A stretch of 35,437 nt of DNA, taken from assembly GCA_023249095.1 (NCBI GenBank), contig JAHFDK010000031.1, positions 1 through 35,437 of the forward strand, in the 5' to 3' direction. Of the stretch, positions 24,349-34,732 are shown one piece after another. The position numbers were made by a program, and so were the translations under genes. This stretch comes from Candidatus Rokuibacteriota bacterium. Lineage in GTDB: Bacteria > Methylomirabilota > Methylomirabilia > Rokubacteriales > CSP1-6. The notes below the pieces were generated by a model. The model did not search any database. It was given only the letters and a program-made list of their open reading frames with translations, and had not been told where the DNA came from. Position 1 is the first letter of the stretch; each line of letters opens with the position of its first letter.

Positions 24349-25275
24349 ATGCACGGGCTCCTCCCGTTCCTCGGCTCCCGACTCCTCCGCGCGGCGGTCG
24401 CGCTCTGGCTCGTCTCGACCGTCGTCTTCGTGGTCATGCGCCTGTCGGGCGATCCCGTACCGTTGCTCTTGCCTCCCGACGCCCCGCGCAGCGAGATCTT
24501 CCGCGTCCGCGCCGAGCTCGGCCTCGACCGTCCCCTGCCTGTGCAATACGTTGTCTTCCTCGGCAACGCTCTCCGCGGGGACTTCGGCCGGTCGATCCAC
24601 TTTCGCCAGCCTGCCTTTCGCGTGGTACTCGGCTACCTGCCGGCGACATTCGAGCTCGGCCTGACGGCCTTCGTCCTCGCGGCGCTCGTCGCCCTGCCCA
24701 TCGGCGTGGTCTCCGCGGTGCGGCGCAACTCCCCGGTCGACCAGGTGACCATGGGACTGGCGCTCGTCGGCCAGTCGGCACCGACGTTCTTCATCGGGAT
24801 TCTCCTGATCCTGGTCGTCTCGCTGAAGCTCGGCCTCCTGCCGACCTCCGGCCGGGAGGACTGGCGGAATCTCGTCCTGCCCGCGCTCACGCTCGGTGCC
24901 TTCGCCATGGCCTCGATCGCCCGGCTCACCCGGTCGGCGGTGCTCGAAGTGCTGCGAGCGGACTACATCCGGACCGCCCGCGCCAAGGGCCTGTCCGAGG
25001 CGCTGGTCGTCGCCAAGCACACGCTGAAGAACGCGGCCGTCCCGATCGTCACCATCACCGGGCTGCAGTTCGGCACGCTGCTCGGCGGCGCCGTCGTGAC
25101 GGAGACGGTGTTTGCGTGGCCGGGCATCGGACGGCTCGCGATCCAGTCGATCTACAACCGCGACTACCCCGTCGTGCAGTGCACGGTGTTCCTGTCCGCC
25201 GTGCTCTTCATCGTGATCAACTTCTGCATCGACCTGGTCTATGGCCTCCTCGATCCCCGCGTCCGATCGAGCTGA
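24349..25275 (+). CDS. Dpp/Opp-type ABC transporter permease (DppB-like)
   Basis: A 308-residue inner-membrane permease. It has the DppB-family opening (LGSRLLRAAVALWLVSTVVF then VVMRLSGDP), the DRPLPVQYVVFLGNALRGDFGRS block, a transmembrane BPD_transp_1 domain, and the EAA loop that docks on the ATPase (DYIRTARAKGLSEALVVAKH, about residues 205-224). The C-terminal IDLVYGLLDPRVRSS is also typical. ATG at 24349 immediately follows the hairpin and lacks a good ribosome site. It overlaps the next permease gene by 35 bases. No OppD/OppF ATPase genes are present in the neighbourhood. Confidence 0.94.
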   Translation: MHGLLPFLGSRLLRAAVALWLVSTVVFVVMRLSGDPVPLLLPPDAPRSEIFRVRAELGLDRPLPVQYVVFLGNALRGDFGRSIHFRQPAFRVVLGYLPATFELGLTAFVLAALVALPIGVVSAVRRNSPVDQVTMGLALVGQSAPTFFIGILLILVVSLKLGLLPTSGREDWRNLVLPALTLGAFAMASIARLTRSAVLEVLRADYIRTARAKGLSEALVVAKHTLKNAAVPIVTITGLQFGTLLGGAVVTETVFAWPGIGRLAIQSIYNRDYPVVQCTVFLSAVLFIVINFCIDLVYGLLDPRVRSS

Positions 25276-26149
25276 CCTGGCGCCGGGCGCGGCGCCGGCG
25301 GTCCGCCCGAGCCGTGGCCGGCGAACTCGGCGGATGGCACTCGGCGGCGGCGTGTTCGTCGTGCTGCTGGTCGTGACCGCGCTGGCGGCGCCGGTGATTG
25401 CGCCGCACGATCCCGTCCGCCAGTCGCTGCGGGCGCGGCTGGCGGCGCCCACGCTCTCTGCCGCCGATGGCAAGGCGCACGTGCTCGGCACCGACCACCT
25501 CGGGCGCGACGTCCTCTCGCGTATGATCCACGGGGCGCGGGTCTCGCTGCTGGTCGGCTTCGCGGCGGTGGTGGTGGGTGGAATCGTCGGCGCCACGCTC
25601 GGCCTCCTGGCCGGCTTCCGCGGCGGCTGGACCGACACCATGATCATGACGCTCGCCGACGCCCAGCTCGCGTTTCCCTTCATCCTGCTCGCGATCGGGA
25701 TCATCGCGGTGCTCGGGCCAAGCTTCCCCACGCTGATCGTCGTCATCGGGCTCTCGGGGTGGGTCACCTACGCGCGCGTCCTCCGATCGCAGGTGCTGGT
25801 GCTGCGCTCACGCGAGTTCGTCGACGCGATCCACGCCCTCGGCGGCTCGGTGGCGCGCGTGATCGCCCGCCACATCCTTCCCAATGTGCTCTCGTCGCTC
25901 GTCGTCATCGCCACGCTCGAGCTGGCCCGCGCGATCGTGCTCGAGGCGACGCTTTCGTTCCTCGGCCTCGGGGTTCAGCCGCCGACGCCATCCTGGGGCG
26001 GGATGGTCCACGAGGGGCGGGAGTATCTCGACTCGGCGTGGTGGATCTCGACGGCTCCCGGGATCGTGCTGATGCTCACATCCATCGTCGTGAGCCGCAC
26101 GGGAGACTGGCTCCGCGATCTGCTCGATCCGACTCTTCGGGGCGAGTAG
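25241..26149 (+). CDS. Dpp/Opp-type ABC transporter permease (DppC-like)
   Basis: A 302-residue permease with a polar, basic N-terminus (to about residue 31), then the DppC pattern: APVIAPHDPVRQSLRARLAA, HVLGTDHLGRDVLSRMIHGA, the EAA loop REFVDAIHALGGSVARVIAR, SFLGLGVQPPTPSWGGMVHE, and a C-terminal DWLRDLLDPTLRGE. The ATG at 25241 lies inside the DppB-like gene, giving translational coupling. In complete systems two ATPase genes follow; here the gene ends five bases before the stop of a convergent gene, so the system depends on ATPases encoded elsewhere. Confidence 0.94.
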   Translation: MASSIPASDRADLAPGAAPAVRPSRGRRTRRMALGGGVFVVLLVVTALAAPVIAPHDPVRQSLRARLAAPTLSAADGKAHVLGTDHLGRDVLSRMIHGARVSLLVGFAAVVVGGIVGATLGLLAGFRGGWTDTMIMTLADAQLAFPFILLAIGIIAVLGPSFPTLIVVIGLSGWVTYARVLRSQVLVLRSREFVDAIHALGGSVARVIARHILPNVLSSLVVIATLELARAIVLEATLSFLGLGVQPPTPSWGGMVHEGREYLDSAWWISTAPGIVLMLTSIVVSRTGDWLRDLLDPTLRGE

Positions 26150-26154
26150 GAGAG

Positions 26155-26358
26155 CTAGGCGCCGTACGCGACCGGGATGCGCTCGAGGACGCAGAACGGG
26201 ATCGTCACGGACTCGGCGCACGCCAGGCAGTAGAAGTCGAGCTCGAGGCCCGCGCGTTGTCCGTGGAGTAAGAGCCGCTGACTGCACCGGGAGTGGTGGA
26301 GCGCGCCGTCGAGTGCCATGTAGACGGTGACGACCTCTGCCGCGACCAAGGAGCCCAT
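26155..26358 (-). CDS. small Cys-containing hypothetical protein (possible metal-binding knuckle)
   Basis: A 67-residue reading frame with ATG at 26358, preceded by AGGAGG ten bases upstream. It encodes MGSLVAAEVVTVYMALDGAL, then HSRCSQRLLL, LELDFYCLACAESV and IPFCVLERIPVAYGA. The CxxC (YCLACAES), an upstream His-Ser-Arg-Cys and a later Cys could bind zinc or iron, or be redox active. I do not recognise the family. Support comes from the good ribosome site, the fit in an otherwise empty gap and the non-shadow position; there is no overlapping gene. It could be the last gene of the leftward importer run (155 bases after the permease) or independent. The 26359-26512 gap shows no clear promoter. 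Confidence 0.5.
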   Translation of the reverse strand: MGSLVAAEVVTVYMALDGALHHSRCSQRLLLHGQRAGLELDFYCLACAESVTIPFCVLERIPVAYGA

Positions 26359-26512
26359 TGCCGTTTGCCCTCCTGTGTCCAGGAAACAGCAATTGGCATT
26401 CCAGGGATGGACAGTGGGCTAACCCAATGATATCTTGGGCCCTTCGGCGGTCGGGACGCGGGAGGTGTTCAGGAATTGGGCGGCGGCCTGAGAAGCCCTG
26501 GACCGGACGGGA

Positions 26513-27250
26513 TCAGCCGCGCCAGTGCGAGAGCTTGTCGTTCAGGTGGTCGAGCGCCAGAACGATCGCGATCGACGCCGCCGACACGAGCCCGGTCGCC
26601 GCGAACAGCTCGGGGGCCTGGAAGCCATTGGCGAGCGAGCCCATGACGTAGCCCATGCCGCGGACCCCGGCGAACATTTCGACCACGAGGACCCCCAGCA
26701 GGCAGAACATGATGCCGAGCCGCATCCCCGCGAGCACCGAGGGGACGATCGCCGGGAGCAGCACCTTCCAGTAGAGCTGCCACGTCGTCGCGCCGAACGA
26801 CCGCGCCACCGTCACGAGCGTGCGGTCCACATCGCGCACGGCGCCCATCACGAGCACCATGATCGGGAAGAGCCCGTGGAGTGCGCCGTAGACGACCGCG
26901 GGCGTCGTGCCGTAGCCGAGCAGGAGGACGATCCAGGGCAGCACCAGGATCTTCGGGATGCCGTAGAGCGCGATCACGTAGGGGGACATGACGTCCCGCA
27001 GCAGCCGTACCGAGCCGACGACGACGCCGGCCGAGACGCCGAGCGTCACCGACAGCGCGTAGGCGACCGCGGTCTTGCCGAGCGTGTCGCCCAGGCCGGC
27101 GAACGCGGTGCCGCCGATCCGGAGGAGCGCCCGGGCGACAGCGCTCGGCGCCGGGACGAAGAGCGGATCGACCCACCCCGCCCGCGCCACGACCTCCCAC
27201 GAAACGAGCGCGGCGAGCACGGTCACGAGCTGGAGGACCCGGACTTGCAT
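26513..27250 (-). CDS. NitT/TauT-type ABC transporter permease (SsuC-like), second
   Basis: A 245-residue permease. ATG at 27250 is chosen because the N-terminus then aligns with that of the neighbouring permease: VLQLVTVLAALVSWEVVARA against VLWLRLGLLAALLAVWEVAG, each followed by a short PxxLxVPxPSAV-type loop. An in-frame GTG at 27370 overlaps the previous stop and is a possible alternative, adding 40 low-complexity Pro/Arg-rich residues. Family features: YGIPKILVLPWIVLLLGYGT, the EAA-type loop TVARSFGATTWQLYWKVLLP, and EMFAGVRGMGYVMGSLANGF. If ATG is right, the 97 bases at 27251-27347 are an untranslated gap without recognisable sites. It pairs with the permease upstream. Confidence 0.88.
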   Translation of the reverse strand: MQVRVLQLVTVLAALVSWEVVARAGWVDPLFVPAPSAVARALLRIGGTAFAGLGDTLGKTAVAYALSVTLGVSAGVVVGSVRLLRDVMSPYVIALYGIPKILVLPWIVLLLGYGTTPAVVYGALHGLFPIMVLVMGAVRDVDRTLVTVARSFGATTWQLYWKVLLPAIVPSVLAGMRLGIMFCLLGVLVVEMFAGVRGMGYVMGSLANGFQAPELFAATGLVSAASIAIVLALDHLNDKLSHWRG

Positions 27251-27347
27251 TATTGTAGCGGGGTCCGTGAGGCCGGCTTGGACCGGGGGTGGCCTGAGAC
27301 GGGCGCGACCCGGCTCCGCTCCTGCGGACAACCTTTCGGGCGTCGCC

Positions 27348-28094
27348 TCATTCCGTCCATCGTTGCGCACGGCGCTCGAGGAGGCTCGCGAGGACGTCTG
27401 AGCCGACGACCAGGACCAGCGTCACGAGCACGAGCGCGACGTAGTCCGCGGTTCGGAGAAGACCGTACGCGTGGTTGATGAGAGTACCGATGCCGGCCTT
27501 CGAGCCGAGGATCTCACCGACGATGACGCCGATCACGCACAGCGCGAGCCCGGTCCGGAGTCCCCCCACGAGCGTGAAGAGCATCGAGGGCAACATGACC
27601 CGACGGAAGACGGTCACCGCGCCCGCGCCGTACGCGTGCGCGACGGTGACGAGCTGCGGGTTCACCTGGCGAACGCCGGCTAGAACCGCCAGCGTGATCG
27701 GAAAGAAGCCCAGCAGGAAGCCGAATGCGATCTTCGAGGCCGCTTCGAGGCCGAAGAAGAGCATCAGGGAGGGGTACCAGACGACCGCCGGCACTGCGTA
27801 GAGCGCCGCCAGCATGGGTCCCCAGACGCGGCCGACGAGCCGGTGCATACCGAGCATGAAGCCGCAGCCGAGTCCGGCCGCGACCGCCAGCATGTACGCC
27901 GCCCCGATCTCGCGCAGCGTCAGCCAGAGGCTCGCCGGCAGCTCGGGGTAGGAGCGGAGCAGCAGGAGATCGCGCAGTGCCGGGAGGACCGCCGAGGGTG
28001 GCACGGCGAGGAGCGGGTTCGCGGCGCGTCCTGCGACCTCCCAGACCGCCAGGAGGGCGGCGAGAAGACCGAGGCGCAGCCAGAGGACTCTCAC
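27348..28094 (-). CDS. NitT/TauT-type ABC transporter permease (SsuC-like), first
   Basis: A 248-residue permease beginning with GTG at 28094, overlapping the ATPase stop by four bases (GTGA). The long upstream open frame is a shadow of the ATPase. Features are VLPALRDLLLLRSYPELPAS, ALYAVPAVVWYPSLMLFFGL, the coupling loop TVAHAYGAGAVTVFRRVMLP and GEILGSKAGIGTLINHAYGL, all standard for the SsuC/TauC/ThiX branch of BPD_transp_1 permeases. Two different permease genes with one ATPase suggest a heterodimeric channel, as in some pyrimidine-precursor or riboflavin importers of this superfamily. Confidence 0.92.
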   Translation of the reverse strand: MRVLWLRLGLLAALLAVWEVAGRAANPLLAVPPSAVLPALRDLLLLRSYPELPASLWLTLREIGAAYMLAVAAGLGCGFMLGMHRLVGRVWGPMLAALYAVPAVVWYPSLMLFFGLEAASKIAFGFLLGFFPITLAVLAGVRQVNPQLVTVAHAYGAGAVTVFRRVMLPSMLFTLVGGLRTGLALCVIGVIVGEILGSKAGIGTLINHAYGLLRTADYVALVLVTLVLVVGSDVLASLLERRAQRWTE

Positions 28095-28873
28095 CGCATC
28101 GCCCGCAGCGACTCCTCGCGGATCTCGCTCCAGAGCTTGGCGCGGAGCGCCGCCATCTCGGGCGACTCCATCGAGCGCGGGTATTCCATCGACAGCTCCA
28201 GCATCGATTTGATCCGCCCGGGCCGGGCCGTCATGACGGCGACGCGGGTCGACAGGAACAGCGCCTCGTGCAGGCTGTGGGTCACGAAGATGACGGTTTT
28301 GAGCGTACGCCGCCAGATGTCGAGGAGCCACTCGCCCATCAGGACCCGCGTCTGCTCGTCGAGCGCGCCGAACGGCTCGTCCATCAGGAGGATCTTCGCG
28401 TCGATCGCCAGTGCGCGCCCGATCGCGACGCGCTGCTTCATCCCGCCCGACAGCTCGCGCGGGTACTTCTCGGCAAAACCGGAGAGCCCGAGCGGGCCGA
28501 GCAGCTCGCTGGCCGTCCGGCGACGGCGCGCGGCCGGCACGCCCTGGAGCTCGAGGCCGAATTCGACGTTCTGCAGCGCGGTCCGCCACGGGAAGAGGCC
28601 GGCGTCCTGGAACACGGTCGCGACGCGCCGCGGGTCCGGCGTCGTCACCGGCTGGCCGTCGACCAGGAGGCGCCCCTCGTCGGGCGCCACGAGGCCGCCG
28701 AGCATGCCGAGTAGCGTGGACTTGCCGCACCCGGAGGGGCCGATGAGCGTGCAGAAGTCGCCCTCACCGACCGAGAGCGAGACGTCGTGGAGCGCTTCCA
28801 CCGGGCCCGAGCTGGTGAGGTAGCGCTTGGTGACGCCCTCGATGGCGATCAGCTCGCCGCGCGCCGCCGTCAC
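28091..28873 (-). CDS. NitT/TauT-type ABC transporter ATPase (SsuB/TauB-like)
   Basis: A 260-residue ABC ATPase. Walker A is GPSGCGKS (45-52), the Q-loop [17 protein letters not shown], the signature LSGGMKQR (141-148), Walker [17 protein letters not shown], and the H-loop [15 protein letters not shown]. The [17 protein letters not shown] combination is diagnostic for the nitrate/sulfonate/taurine ATPase group. GTG at 28873 overlaps the acyl-CoA dehydrogenase stop by four bases, so the importer is translationally coupled to the acyl-CoA operon. No substrate-binding protein gene occurs in this run. Confidence 0.94.
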   Translation of the reverse strand: MTAARGELIAIEGVTKRYLTSSGPVEALHDVSLSVGEGDFCTLIGPSGCGKSTLLGMLGGLVAPDEGRLLVDGQPVTTPDPRRVATVFQDAGLFPWRTALQNVEFGLELQGVPAARRRRTASELLGPLGLSGFAEKYPRELSGGMKQRVAIGRALAIDAKILLMDEPFGALDEQTRVLMGEWLLDIWRRTLKTVIFVTHSLHEALFLSTRVAVMTARPGRIKSMLELSMEYPRSMESPEMAALRAKLWSEIREESLRAMR

Positions 28874-30015
28874 GTGAGCTGAAGGATCTCCCGGGCGATG
28901 AGCATGCGCTGGATCTCGGACGTGCCTTCGCCGATCTCGGTGAGCTTCGCGTCCCGGAAGATGCGCTCGACCGGGAACTCCGTGATGTAGCCGGCGCCGC
29001 CGTGGATCTGCACGGCCTTCGTCGCCGCCTTCATTGCCGCCTCGGACGCGAACAGCTTGGCCATCGCCGCCGCGTGCATCGCCGGCCGGCCCGTGTCTTT
29101 CAAATACGCCGCGCGCAGCGTGAGCAACCGCGCCACCTCGACCTCGGTGGCGAGGTCGGCGATCATGCCCTGGAGCCCGTTGAACTCGGCGAGCGTCTTC
29201 CCGAACGCGGTGCGCTGCTTCATGTACTTGACCGCTTGGTCCACCGCCGCCTGCGCGATGCCCACCCCCATCGCCGCCATCGCGATGCGCCCCCCCTCCA
29301 GCACCTTCATGGCCTGCTCGAACCCGGTGCCACGCTCACCCAGCAAGTTGGCCTCGGGGACGCGGGCGCCCTCGAGGATCAGCTCGGCCGTGTTCGACGC
29401 GTGCAGGCCGAGCTTGCGATAGGGCTTGCCGCTGCTGAAACCGGGCATGCCCTTCTCGAGGATGAAGGTGGAGATGCCCTTGGACCTCCGCTCCGGGCCG
29501 GTGCGGGCCATGACCACCACGGTCGAGGCGACCGACGCGTTGGTAATGAAGGCCTTGCTCCCGTTCAGGACCCACTCGCCGTCCCTGAGCTCGGCGCGCG
29601 TGGCGAGCGCCGCGGCGTCGGACCCCGAGCCCGGCTCGGTGAGGCCCCAGGCCCCCAGCACCTGGCCGCTGGCGAGGGGCGGGAGGTATTTCCGCTTCTG
29701 CTCGGACGACCCGAAGGTCGCGATGTGGTCGGTGCAGAGGGAGTTGTGCGCCCACATCGTGATGCCGATCGACGCGTCGCCGCGGCAGAGCTCTTCCACG
29801 ATCAGCGCGTAGGACACGTAATCGAGCCCCGCGCCGCCGAACTCTTCGCCCACGAGAGCGCCGAGGAAGCCGAGCGGGCCCAGCTTCGTCACGATCTCGT
29901 GGGGAAACTCGTGGCGCTCGTCGAACGGCGCGATCCTGTCGCCGAGCTCGGCCCGGGCGAACTCGCGTGCGACGTCACGGATCTGCTGCTGTTCGGGGGT
30001 CAGGTCGAAGTCCAC
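28870..30015 (-). CDS. acyl-CoA dehydrogenase (short/branched-chain type), second of the operon
   Basis: A 381-residue FAD-dependent acyl-CoA dehydrogenase with the three usual domains: N-terminal helical (1-115), middle beta (116-230) and C-terminal helical. Visible signatures are [15 protein letters not shown] (123-137, FAD/substrate), [59 protein letters not shown], and GEGTSEIQR with the catalytic Glu363. GTG at 30015 is used. Electrons should pass to ETF, whose alpha subunit is at the other end of the operon. Substrate candidates from context are isobutyryl-CoA, 2-methylbutyryl-CoA, isovaleryl-CoA or butyryl-CoA; the exact one cannot be read. Confidence 0.94.
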   Translation of the reverse strand: MDFDLTPEQQQIRDVAREFARAELGDRIAPFDERHEFPHEIVTKLGPLGFLGALVGEEFGGAGLDYVSYALIVEELCRGDASIGITMWAHNSLCTDHIATFGSSEQKRKYLPPLASGQVLGAWGLTEPGSGSDAAALATRAELRDGEWVLNGSKAFITNASVASTVVVMARTGPERRSKGISTFILEKGMPGFSSGKPYRKLGLHASNTAELILEGARVPEANLLGERGTGFEQAMKVLEGGRIAMAAMGVGIAQAAVDQAVKYMKQRTAFGKTLAEFNGLQGMIADLATEVEVARLLTLRAAYLKDTGRPAMHAAAMAKLFASEAAMKAATKAVQIHGGAGYITEFPVERIFRDAKLTEIGEGTSEIQRMLIAREILQLT

Positions 30016-30021
30016 GAAAAT

Positions 30022-30429
30022 TCAGACCGCCGCGCGAATGTGCTCGCGGACGAAGCGGACGATGTCCTGGGTCGAGGTGCCGGGCGTGAACAACTCCTTG
30101 ACTCCCATCGCCTTGAGGGCGGCGATGTCCTCGGGGGGGATGATCCCGCCCCCGAAGACCGCGATGTCCGCTGCGCCATGCTCGGCGAGCAACTCGAGGA
30201 CCCGCTGGAAGAGGTAGTTGTGGGCGCCGGAGAGGACGGAGAGCCCGATGGCGTCGGCGTCCTCCTGGATCGCCGTGGCGACGATCTGCTCGGGCGTCTG
30301 GTGGAGCCCGGTGTAGATCACCTCGAAACCCGCGTCGCGCAGCGCCCGCGCGACGATCTTGGCTCCGCGGTCGTGGCCGTCGAGACCCGGCTTGGCGACG
30401 ACGACGCGAATCGACCGTTCGACCATCAC
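30022..30429 (-). CDS. B12-binding small subunit of acyl-CoA mutase
   Basis: A 135-residue cobalamin-binding protein. The Dx-H-xxG motif is DGHDRG with Asp17, His19 (the cobalt ligand) and Gly22, followed by SVLSG (64-68) and the [10 protein letters not shown] loop (92-101). It corresponds to the C-terminal domain of single-chain methylmalonyl-CoA mutase and to the separate small subunit of isobutyryl-CoA mutase. It pairs with the large subunit at 31962-33575, from which it is separated by an aminotransferase and a HIT gene. The start is GTG at 30429 (GTGA overlap with the HIT stop) or ATG at 30426, which has GGAG seven to eight bases upstream; the difference is one residue. Confidence 0.94.
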   Translation of the reverse strand: MMVERSIRVVVAKPGLDGHDRGAKIVARALRDAGFEVIYTGLHQTPEQIVATAIQEDADAIGLSVLSGAHNYLFQRVLELLAEHGAADIAVFGGGIIPPEDIAALKAMGVKELFTPGTSTQDIVRFVREHIRAAV

Positions 30430-30848
30430 GCCGCTCCGCGGAGCGCGACGCGGAGCTTCTCGCCGACCTTCATCATCCGGTCTCGGTCGCCGGGGACGAG
30501 CTTCCAGTCGAACCCCTTGCCGTCGTTGGTCCAGCGCGGAATGAGATGCAGGTGGAAGTGCGGCACCGACTGGAAGGCGGCCGGGCCGTTGGCCTGGAGC
30601 ATGTTCAGGCCGTCCGGCTGCAGCGCCGCCCGCTGCGCCGTGGCGACACGCTTGGCCGTGGTGATCGCGGCCTGCAGGTCAGCCGGATCCGCGTCGAAGA
30701 TCGTCGCGGCGTGCGCCCGGGTGAGCACCAGGCAGTGGCCGGAGTTGAGCGGGTTGATGTCCATGATGCAGAGTGTCCGCTCGTCCTCGTAGATCTTCAT
30801 CGAGGGAACCTGACCGTCGCGGATCTTGCAGAAGACGCAGTCGTTCAT
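30426..30848 (-). CDS. HIT-family nucleotide-binding protein (HINT-like)
   Basis: A 140-residue histidine-triad protein. The triad is [10 protein letters not shown] with His97, His99 and His101; the middle [15 protein letters not shown] supplies the upstream conserved His. A CVFCKI zinc-knuckle pair (Cys4, Cys7) opens the protein. HIT proteins hydrolyse nucleoside phosphoramidates or adenylates such as AMP-lysine. Its presence among acyl-CoA genes is unexplained; a role in clearing adenylates or AMP conjugates generated by acyl-CoA ligases is conceivable but speculative. ATG at 30848 lies nine bases after the aminotransferase stop. Confidence 0.93.
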   Translation of the reverse strand: MNDCVFCKIRDGQVPSMKIYEDERTLCIMDINPLNSGHCLVLTRAHAATIFDADPADLQAAITTAKRVATAQRAALQPDGLNMLQANGPAAFQSVPHFHLHLIPRWTNDGKGFDWKLVPGDRDRMMKVGEKLRVALRGAA

Positions 30849-30857
30849 CGGTGTCGC

Positions 30858-31925
30858 CTAGACCGGAACCGTCCAGCCCCGGGTGTCCGGCGCCGTCCCG
30901 TACTGGATCCCCACGATCGCGTCGTAGAGCTTCTGGGTCAGCGTGCCGATCTGCCCTCCGTTGATCACGAGCCGCTCGCCCTTGTACGCGAGCTCGCCGA
31001 CGGGCGAAATGACCGCGGCGGTGCCCGTGCCCCAGACCTCCTCGAGCGTCCCCTTGCGCGCGGCGGCCGCGACCTCGTCGATCGTCACCGGCCGCTCGGA
31101 GACTCTGAGGCCCCAGTCGCGCATCAGCGTCAGCGCCGAGTCGCGCGTGACGCCGGCCAGGATCGTTCCGCTGAGCGGCGGCGTGACGATCTCGTCCCCG
31201 ATCTTCATCATGATGTTCATCGTACCCACTTCGTCGATGTATTTGCGCTCTCGACCGTCGAGCCACAGCACCTGGGTGAACCCGGCGTGCTTGGCCTCCT
31301 CGGCGGCGTAGAGGCTCGCCGCATAGTTGACGCCGGTCTTGGCGCTGCCCACCCCGCCCTCCACGGCACGGACATACTTGTCGACGACGAGGATCTTCAC
31401 GGGATTGATCCCCTCGGGGTAGTACGCGCCGACGGGCGACAGGATCACGTAATAGATGTAGGACTTCGCCGGCCGGACGCCGAGAAACGGCTCGCTCGCG
31501 ATGATCGTCGGCCGGACGTAGAGCGACGTCCCCACCGTCGACGGCACCCAGTCCTTCTCGATCCCGACGAGGCTCACGAGCGACTTCAGCGCGAGGTCGG
31601 GATCGAGCGGCGGGATGCACAGGCGCTGTGACGACTGGATCAGCCGCTCCACGTGCTTCTGGGGCCGGAAGAGTCGGACCTGGCCGTCACGCCCGCGGAA
31701 GGCCTTGAGGCCGTCGAACACCGCCTGAGCGTAGTGGAGCACGGCCGCCGCCGGGTCCAGCGGGAAGGGCCCGTACGGTTCCACCCGCGGGTCGTACCAG
31801 CCCTTCTCCTCCTGGAAGTCCAGGACGAACATGTGGTCGGTGAAGACGGTCCCGAACGTGAGCTCGCTGTCCTTGGGCTTCGGCTTCTTCGTGGCCGCAC
31901 GGCTGATCCTGATCGGCTCGCTCAT
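30858..31925 (-). CDS. ilvE: branched-chain-amino-acid aminotransferase (class IV, PLP)
   Basis: A 355-residue fold-type IV aminotransferase interconverting Val, Leu, Ile and their 2-oxo acids. The pyridoxal-phosphate lysine is Lys196 in GGVGSAKTGVNYAAS. Other hallmarks are ALHYAQAVFDGLKAFRG-like VLHYAQAVFDGLKAFRG (63-79), the EEVWGTGTAAVISPVGEL block near the C-terminus (phosphate-binding Thr region), and an LTQKLYDAIVGIQYGT tail. The length and motifs fit the long eukaryote/actinobacterial BCAT type (about 350 residues) rather than the 300-residue E. coli type. Located between the two mutase subunit genes, it links branched-chain amino acids to the acyl-CoA enzymes beside it. ATG at 31925. 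Confidence 0.95.
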   Translation of the reverse strand: MSEPIRISRAATKKPKPKDSELTFGTVFTDHMFVLDFQEEKGWYDPRVEPYGPFPLDPAAAVLHYAQAVFDGLKAFRGRDGQVRLFRPQKHVERLIQSSQRLCIPPLDPDLALKSLVSLVGIEKDWVPSTVGTSLYVRPTIIASEPFLGVRPAKSYIYYVILSPVGAYYPEGINPVKILVVDKYVRAVEGGVGSAKTGVNYAASLYAAEEAKHAGFTQVLWLDGRERKYIDEVGTMNIMMKIGDEIVTPPLSGTILAGVTRDSALTLMRDWGLRVSERPVTIDEVAAAARKGTLEEVWGTGTAAVISPVGELAYKGERLVINGGQIGTLTQKLYDAIVGIQYGTAPDTRGWTVPV

Positions 31926-31961
31926 CTCATCCCCTCCCCGGCGTCGTTTTCATCGGCCGCC

Positions 31962-33561
<1,600 letters not shown>

Positions 33562-33575
<14 letters not shown>

Positions 33576-34722
33576 GACCACCTCCTCGCAGCACGTCGCG
33601 CGCGATCACGAGCTTCTGGATCTGGGAGGTGCCCTCGTAGAGCTGCGTGATCTTCGCGTCGCGGAAGGCGCGCTCCACCTCGTACTCCTTGATGAAGCCG
33701 TAGCCGCCGTGGACCTGGATCGCGTCCGTGGTCACCTTCATCGCCGTCTCGGCGGCGAAGAGCTTGGCCATCGCGGCGGCGGTCCCGTAGGGCCGGCCGG
33801 CCTCCTTGAGCGCGGCGGCGCGCAAGGTCAGGAGGCGGGCGCCGTCGATTGACACGGCCATGTCGGCCAGCATCCACTGGATCATCTGGTGCTCGCCGAT
33901 CGGCACCCCGAAGGCCTTCCGCTCGCGGGCGTACGCCACGGAGCGCTCGTAGGCGCCGGCCGCGATCCCGAGCGCCTGGGCCGCGATCCCGACCCGCCCT
34001 CCGTCGATCGCCGACAGGGCGATCTTGAATCCCTGCCCTTCCTCCCCGAGGCGGTTCGCCGCCGGGACGCGGCAGTCATCGAAGACCAGCTCGGCAGTAT
34101 CCGAGGCCCGGATGCCGAGCTTGTCCTCGGTCCTGGCCACCGTGAACCCGGGCGTTCCCTTCTCGACGACGAAGGCGGAGATGCCACGGTACCCCTTGGC
34201 GCGGTCCGTCTGGCAAAAGACGAGCGCGAACGACGCCTCGCGGCCGGTGGTGATGAAGCGCTTGCGGCCGTGGACCACGTAGTGGTCCTCGTCGCGCACC
34301 GCGAGCGTCGCCTGATTCGTCGCGTCGGAGCCCGCCTGCGGCTCCGTGAGCGCGAAGCACCCGTGAGCGTGACCGGAGGCGACCGGCCTCAGGAAGCGCT
34401 CGCGCTGGGCGTCCGTGCCGTACCGGTACACCGGGTCGCCGTAGAGCGAGTTGTTGACCGACATGATGACGGCGTGGGACGCGCACGCCTTGGCGATCTC
34501 CTCGAGGGCCACGACGTACGACACCGCGCCGGCGCCGCTCCCGCCCCATTGCTCGGGAATCACCATGCCCATGAGGCCGAGCTCGCCCATGCCCTTGACG
34601 GTCTCGTGCGGGAAGCGCGCGGCCCGGTCGATGTCGGCGGCGATCGGCTTGATCTGGGAGTCGGCGAACTCCCGTACCGTCGCCTGGATCATCTGCTGCT
34701 CTTCGGTCAAATCCAGTCGCAT
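33562..34722 (-). CDS. acyl-CoA dehydrogenase (short/branched-chain type), first of the operon
   Basis: A 386-residue acyl-CoA dehydrogenase, collinear with the one at 28870-30015 but clearly diverged. Signatures: [18 protein letters not shown] (123-140), [68 protein letters not shown], and YEGTSQIQK with catalytic Glu363. YEGTSQIQ is the classic short-chain form, in contrast to GEGTSEIQ in the second enzyme, so they may handle different acyl chains. ATG at 34722; it follows ETF alpha by ten bases and overlaps the mutase gene, indicating one transcript. Confidence 0.94.
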
Positions 34723-34732
34723 GGGGTTCTTT

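Noticed and set aside
24004-25767. Minus-strand frame of 587 codons antisense to the Dpp-like genes
   Set aside because: No motifs, low complexity, and the plus-strand genes are unambiguous.
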